Of a DNA stretch of 43,107 nt, positions 42,250 through 43,107 are shown piece by piece. Each line of letters begins with the position of its first letter. Within the stretch, counting starts at the first letter, position 1. The translations under genes were made by a program, and so were the position numbers. The stretch comes from Acholeplasmataceae bacterium (lineage in GTDB: Bacteria > Bacillota_I > Bacilli_A > Acholeplasmatales > Acholeplasmataceae): contig JAQVBA010000003.1 of assembly GCA_028690555.1 (NCBI GenBank), positions 1 through 43,107 on the forward strand, read 5' to 3'. Below the pieces are notes generated by a model, which did no database searches, had not been told where the DNA came from, and was given only the letters and a program-made list of their open reading frames with translations.

Positions 42250-42277
42250 ATGATAACACAGACTTTTTTAAAGTCAA
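42250..42277 (-). promoter_or_regulatory. Promoter of the DegV-MarR operon
   Basis: Minus strand TTGACT, 16 bases, TATCAT. A perfect 15-base palindrome GACTTT-TTT-AAAGTC (42261-42275) overlaps the -35 and spacer. Confidence 0.65.
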
Positions 42278-42283
42278 CACTTA

Positions 42284-42961
42284 TTACTCTGCTAGTGCTA
42301 TTTTTTTTAATTGCTCAATAGCAGAAAGTTCATTCTGATGATCAATATGAATTTTTAGAAAATTTCCTAATCTAGCTAATTCTTCATTATTATACAAAAT
42401 ATTATCATTTAATCGAGTGCTGTTGATTCGACTAAATTCCGGTCGATAGATCATGACATAATTAACAACATCAATTTGTGATTGAACCATGTTTGCCAAT
42501 AATTGTCTATAATTAATAGATTCTTGGAGTTTTTTGGTATATCTCTCTTCACTTCTTTTTTCGTCTTGATTGAACATTCCAAATTCTAAAACAACGATTA
42601 GTCTATCGTAAACAATCAAGTAATCTGATCTCATATGATTACCAAACACCAGTGGATATTCCAAAATCAAGTTAATTTGATCAGTTTTGATTCCTTTTTT
42701 AAATAATAGAATAAAAAGTCGACGAATTAATAACATCGTATCAAACCAAGTAATGACTTCTTCTGGTTTTAAATCCCATATGGATAATTTTTTACTCTTA
42801 AAATCTTGTGAAAGTTCAATAAAATAGGGGTTTTTCTGATATTTAATGACCCTATCCTTCAGTAACTCCTTTTCAATATTCCAGCTAGATTCTTCTAAAA
42901 AATTTGAAAACTTATTAAATTCTTCAAAGCCGTTAAATATTCTTAGTGATTTTATTTGCAT
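42284..42961 (-). CDS. Uncharacterised protein, possible nuclease-fold
   Basis: 225 residues from ATG 42961, which has SD GGAGG; the track's TTG start is inside the SD. I do not recognise the family. The centre has FGNHMRSDYLIVYDRLIVVLEFG, then a charged helix DEKRSEERYTKKLQESINYRQLL. A strand with Asp, a second strand ending in V-L-E-x, and a following helix with Gln and Tyr resemble a PD-(D/E)xK nuclease core, but the catalytic Lys after the Glu is not evident (EFG). No signal peptide or membrane segment. It lies between the tRNA-Phe region and the DegV operon with no clear terminator after it. Confidence 0.6.
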   Translation of the reverse strand: MQIKSLRIFNGFEEFNKFSNFLEESSWNIEKELLKDRVIKYQKNPYFIELSQDFKSKKLSIWDLKPEEVITWFDTMLLIRRLFILLFKKGIKTDQINLILEYPLVFGNHMRSDYLIVYDRLIVVLEFGMFNQDEKRSEERYTKKLQESINYRQLLANMVQSQIDVVNYVMIYRPEFSRINSTRLNDNILYNNEELARLGNFLKIHIDHQNELSAIEQLKKIALAE

Positions 42962-43017
42962 GTAATTGTCCTCCAATTAATATTAGATCAATTTTTAGGA
43001 AATTACTCTTAGTGGGA

Positions 43018-43048
43018 TAAAAATAAAAAAAGCCGTACTAATGGCTTT
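43018..43048 (-). terminator. Terminator after tRNA-Phe
   Basis: Minus strand AAAGCC, eight-base loop, GGCTTT, then TTTTATTTTTAT, 13 bases after the tRNA 3' end. It marks tRNA-Phe as the last gene of its transcript. Confidence 0.75.
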
Positions 43049-43060
43049 ACGTTGCGATGG

Positions 43061-43107
43061 TGGTGGCTCCGGGCAGAATTGAACTGCCGACACAAGGATT
43101 TTCAGTC
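43061..43107 (-). tRNA. tRNA-Phe (GAA), 3' part; 5' end beyond the window
   Basis: The minus strand gives GA-CTGAAAA-TCCTT-GTGTC-GGCAG-TTCAATT-CTGCC-CGGAGCC-ACCA: anticodon loop with GAA, variable loop, T arm with a five-base-pair stem GGCAG/CTGCC and loop TTCAATT, acceptor 3' strand and an encoded CCA. Anticodon GAA reads Phe codons. Confidence 0.95.

Noticed and set aside
1-43107. CRISPR arrays, insertion sequences, phage genes, integrase sites
   Set aside because: No regularly spaced repeats, transposase or recombinase motifs, or duplicated tRNA ends were seen. The window is core-genome material.

Overview
The window is AT-rich bacterial DNA with densely packed genes, short intergenic gaps and strong Shine-Dalgarno (SD) sequences. 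Several genes stop at TGA and tryptophan is TGG, so the standard bacterial code applies. Gene order (the rpsJ-to-rplQ operon, ecfA1-ecfA2-ecfT-truA, tmk-holB-ricT-trmN6-rsmI-metG, rplM-rpsI), together with a T-box, a purine riboswitch and a PyrR attenuator, points to a low-GC Bacillota/Mycoplasmatota lineage. The small sugar- and purine-salvage gene set and the absence of UGA=Trp would fit Acholeplasmatales or Izemoplasmatales better than Mycoplasma. That placement is inference.

Layout. 1-2820: the 5' part of gltX (-), a small P-loop kinase coupled to an MFS transporter (-). 2850-3820: rplM-rpsI (-) with promoter and a candidate L13 leader. 3885-7475: pyrR (-), divergent uracil permease uraA (+) behind a PyrR attenuator, and a convergent guanine/hypoxanthine permease (-) behind a guanine-type riboswitch. 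7517-10234: fructose-type PTS operon fruK-IIA-IIB-IIC (-). 10245-12121: metG (-) under a methionine T-box. 12127-19804: a long housekeeping operon (-) ecfA1-ecfA2-ecfT-truA-tmk-holB-ricT-trmN6-(TerB-like)-rsmI. 19949-21177: trxA and a thioredoxin-reductase-like gene (+). 21176-23640: M3 oligoendopeptidase (-) and a DUF975-type membrane protein (+). 23645-38130: a 30-gene ribosomal operon rpsJ to rplQ (-), including secY, adk, map, infA and rpoA. 38162-40841: a ROK sugar kinase followed by a degenerate Enzyme I homologue (-). 40858-42277: DegV lipid-binding protein and a MarR regulator (-). 42284-42961: an unrecognised protein. The right edge holds the 3' two-thirds of tRNA-Phe (-).

Most notable: (i) the 561-residue protein at 38162-39847 aligns along its length with PTS Enzyme I, but the phospho-histidine and most catalytic residues are replaced, so it looks like a pseudo-Enzyme I, co-transcribed with a ROK sugar kinase; (ii) the TrxB-like protein keeps its CxxC but has lost the NADPH-binding signatures; (iii) the DegV-MarR operon has a TTTGA-N3-TCAAA operator of FabT-like architecture; (iv) several translation and replication proteins (L36, S14, MetRS, GluRS, HolB) are the zinc-free variants, although adenylate kinase and the ROK kinase keep their zinc cysteines.

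Regulation is mostly visible as RNA: T-box (Met), guanine riboswitch, PyrR attenuator, and probable S10 and L13 autoregulatory leaders. Promoters are sigma-A type, often with an extended -10 (TGATATAAT). All identifications come from reading the sequence; no database search was run.
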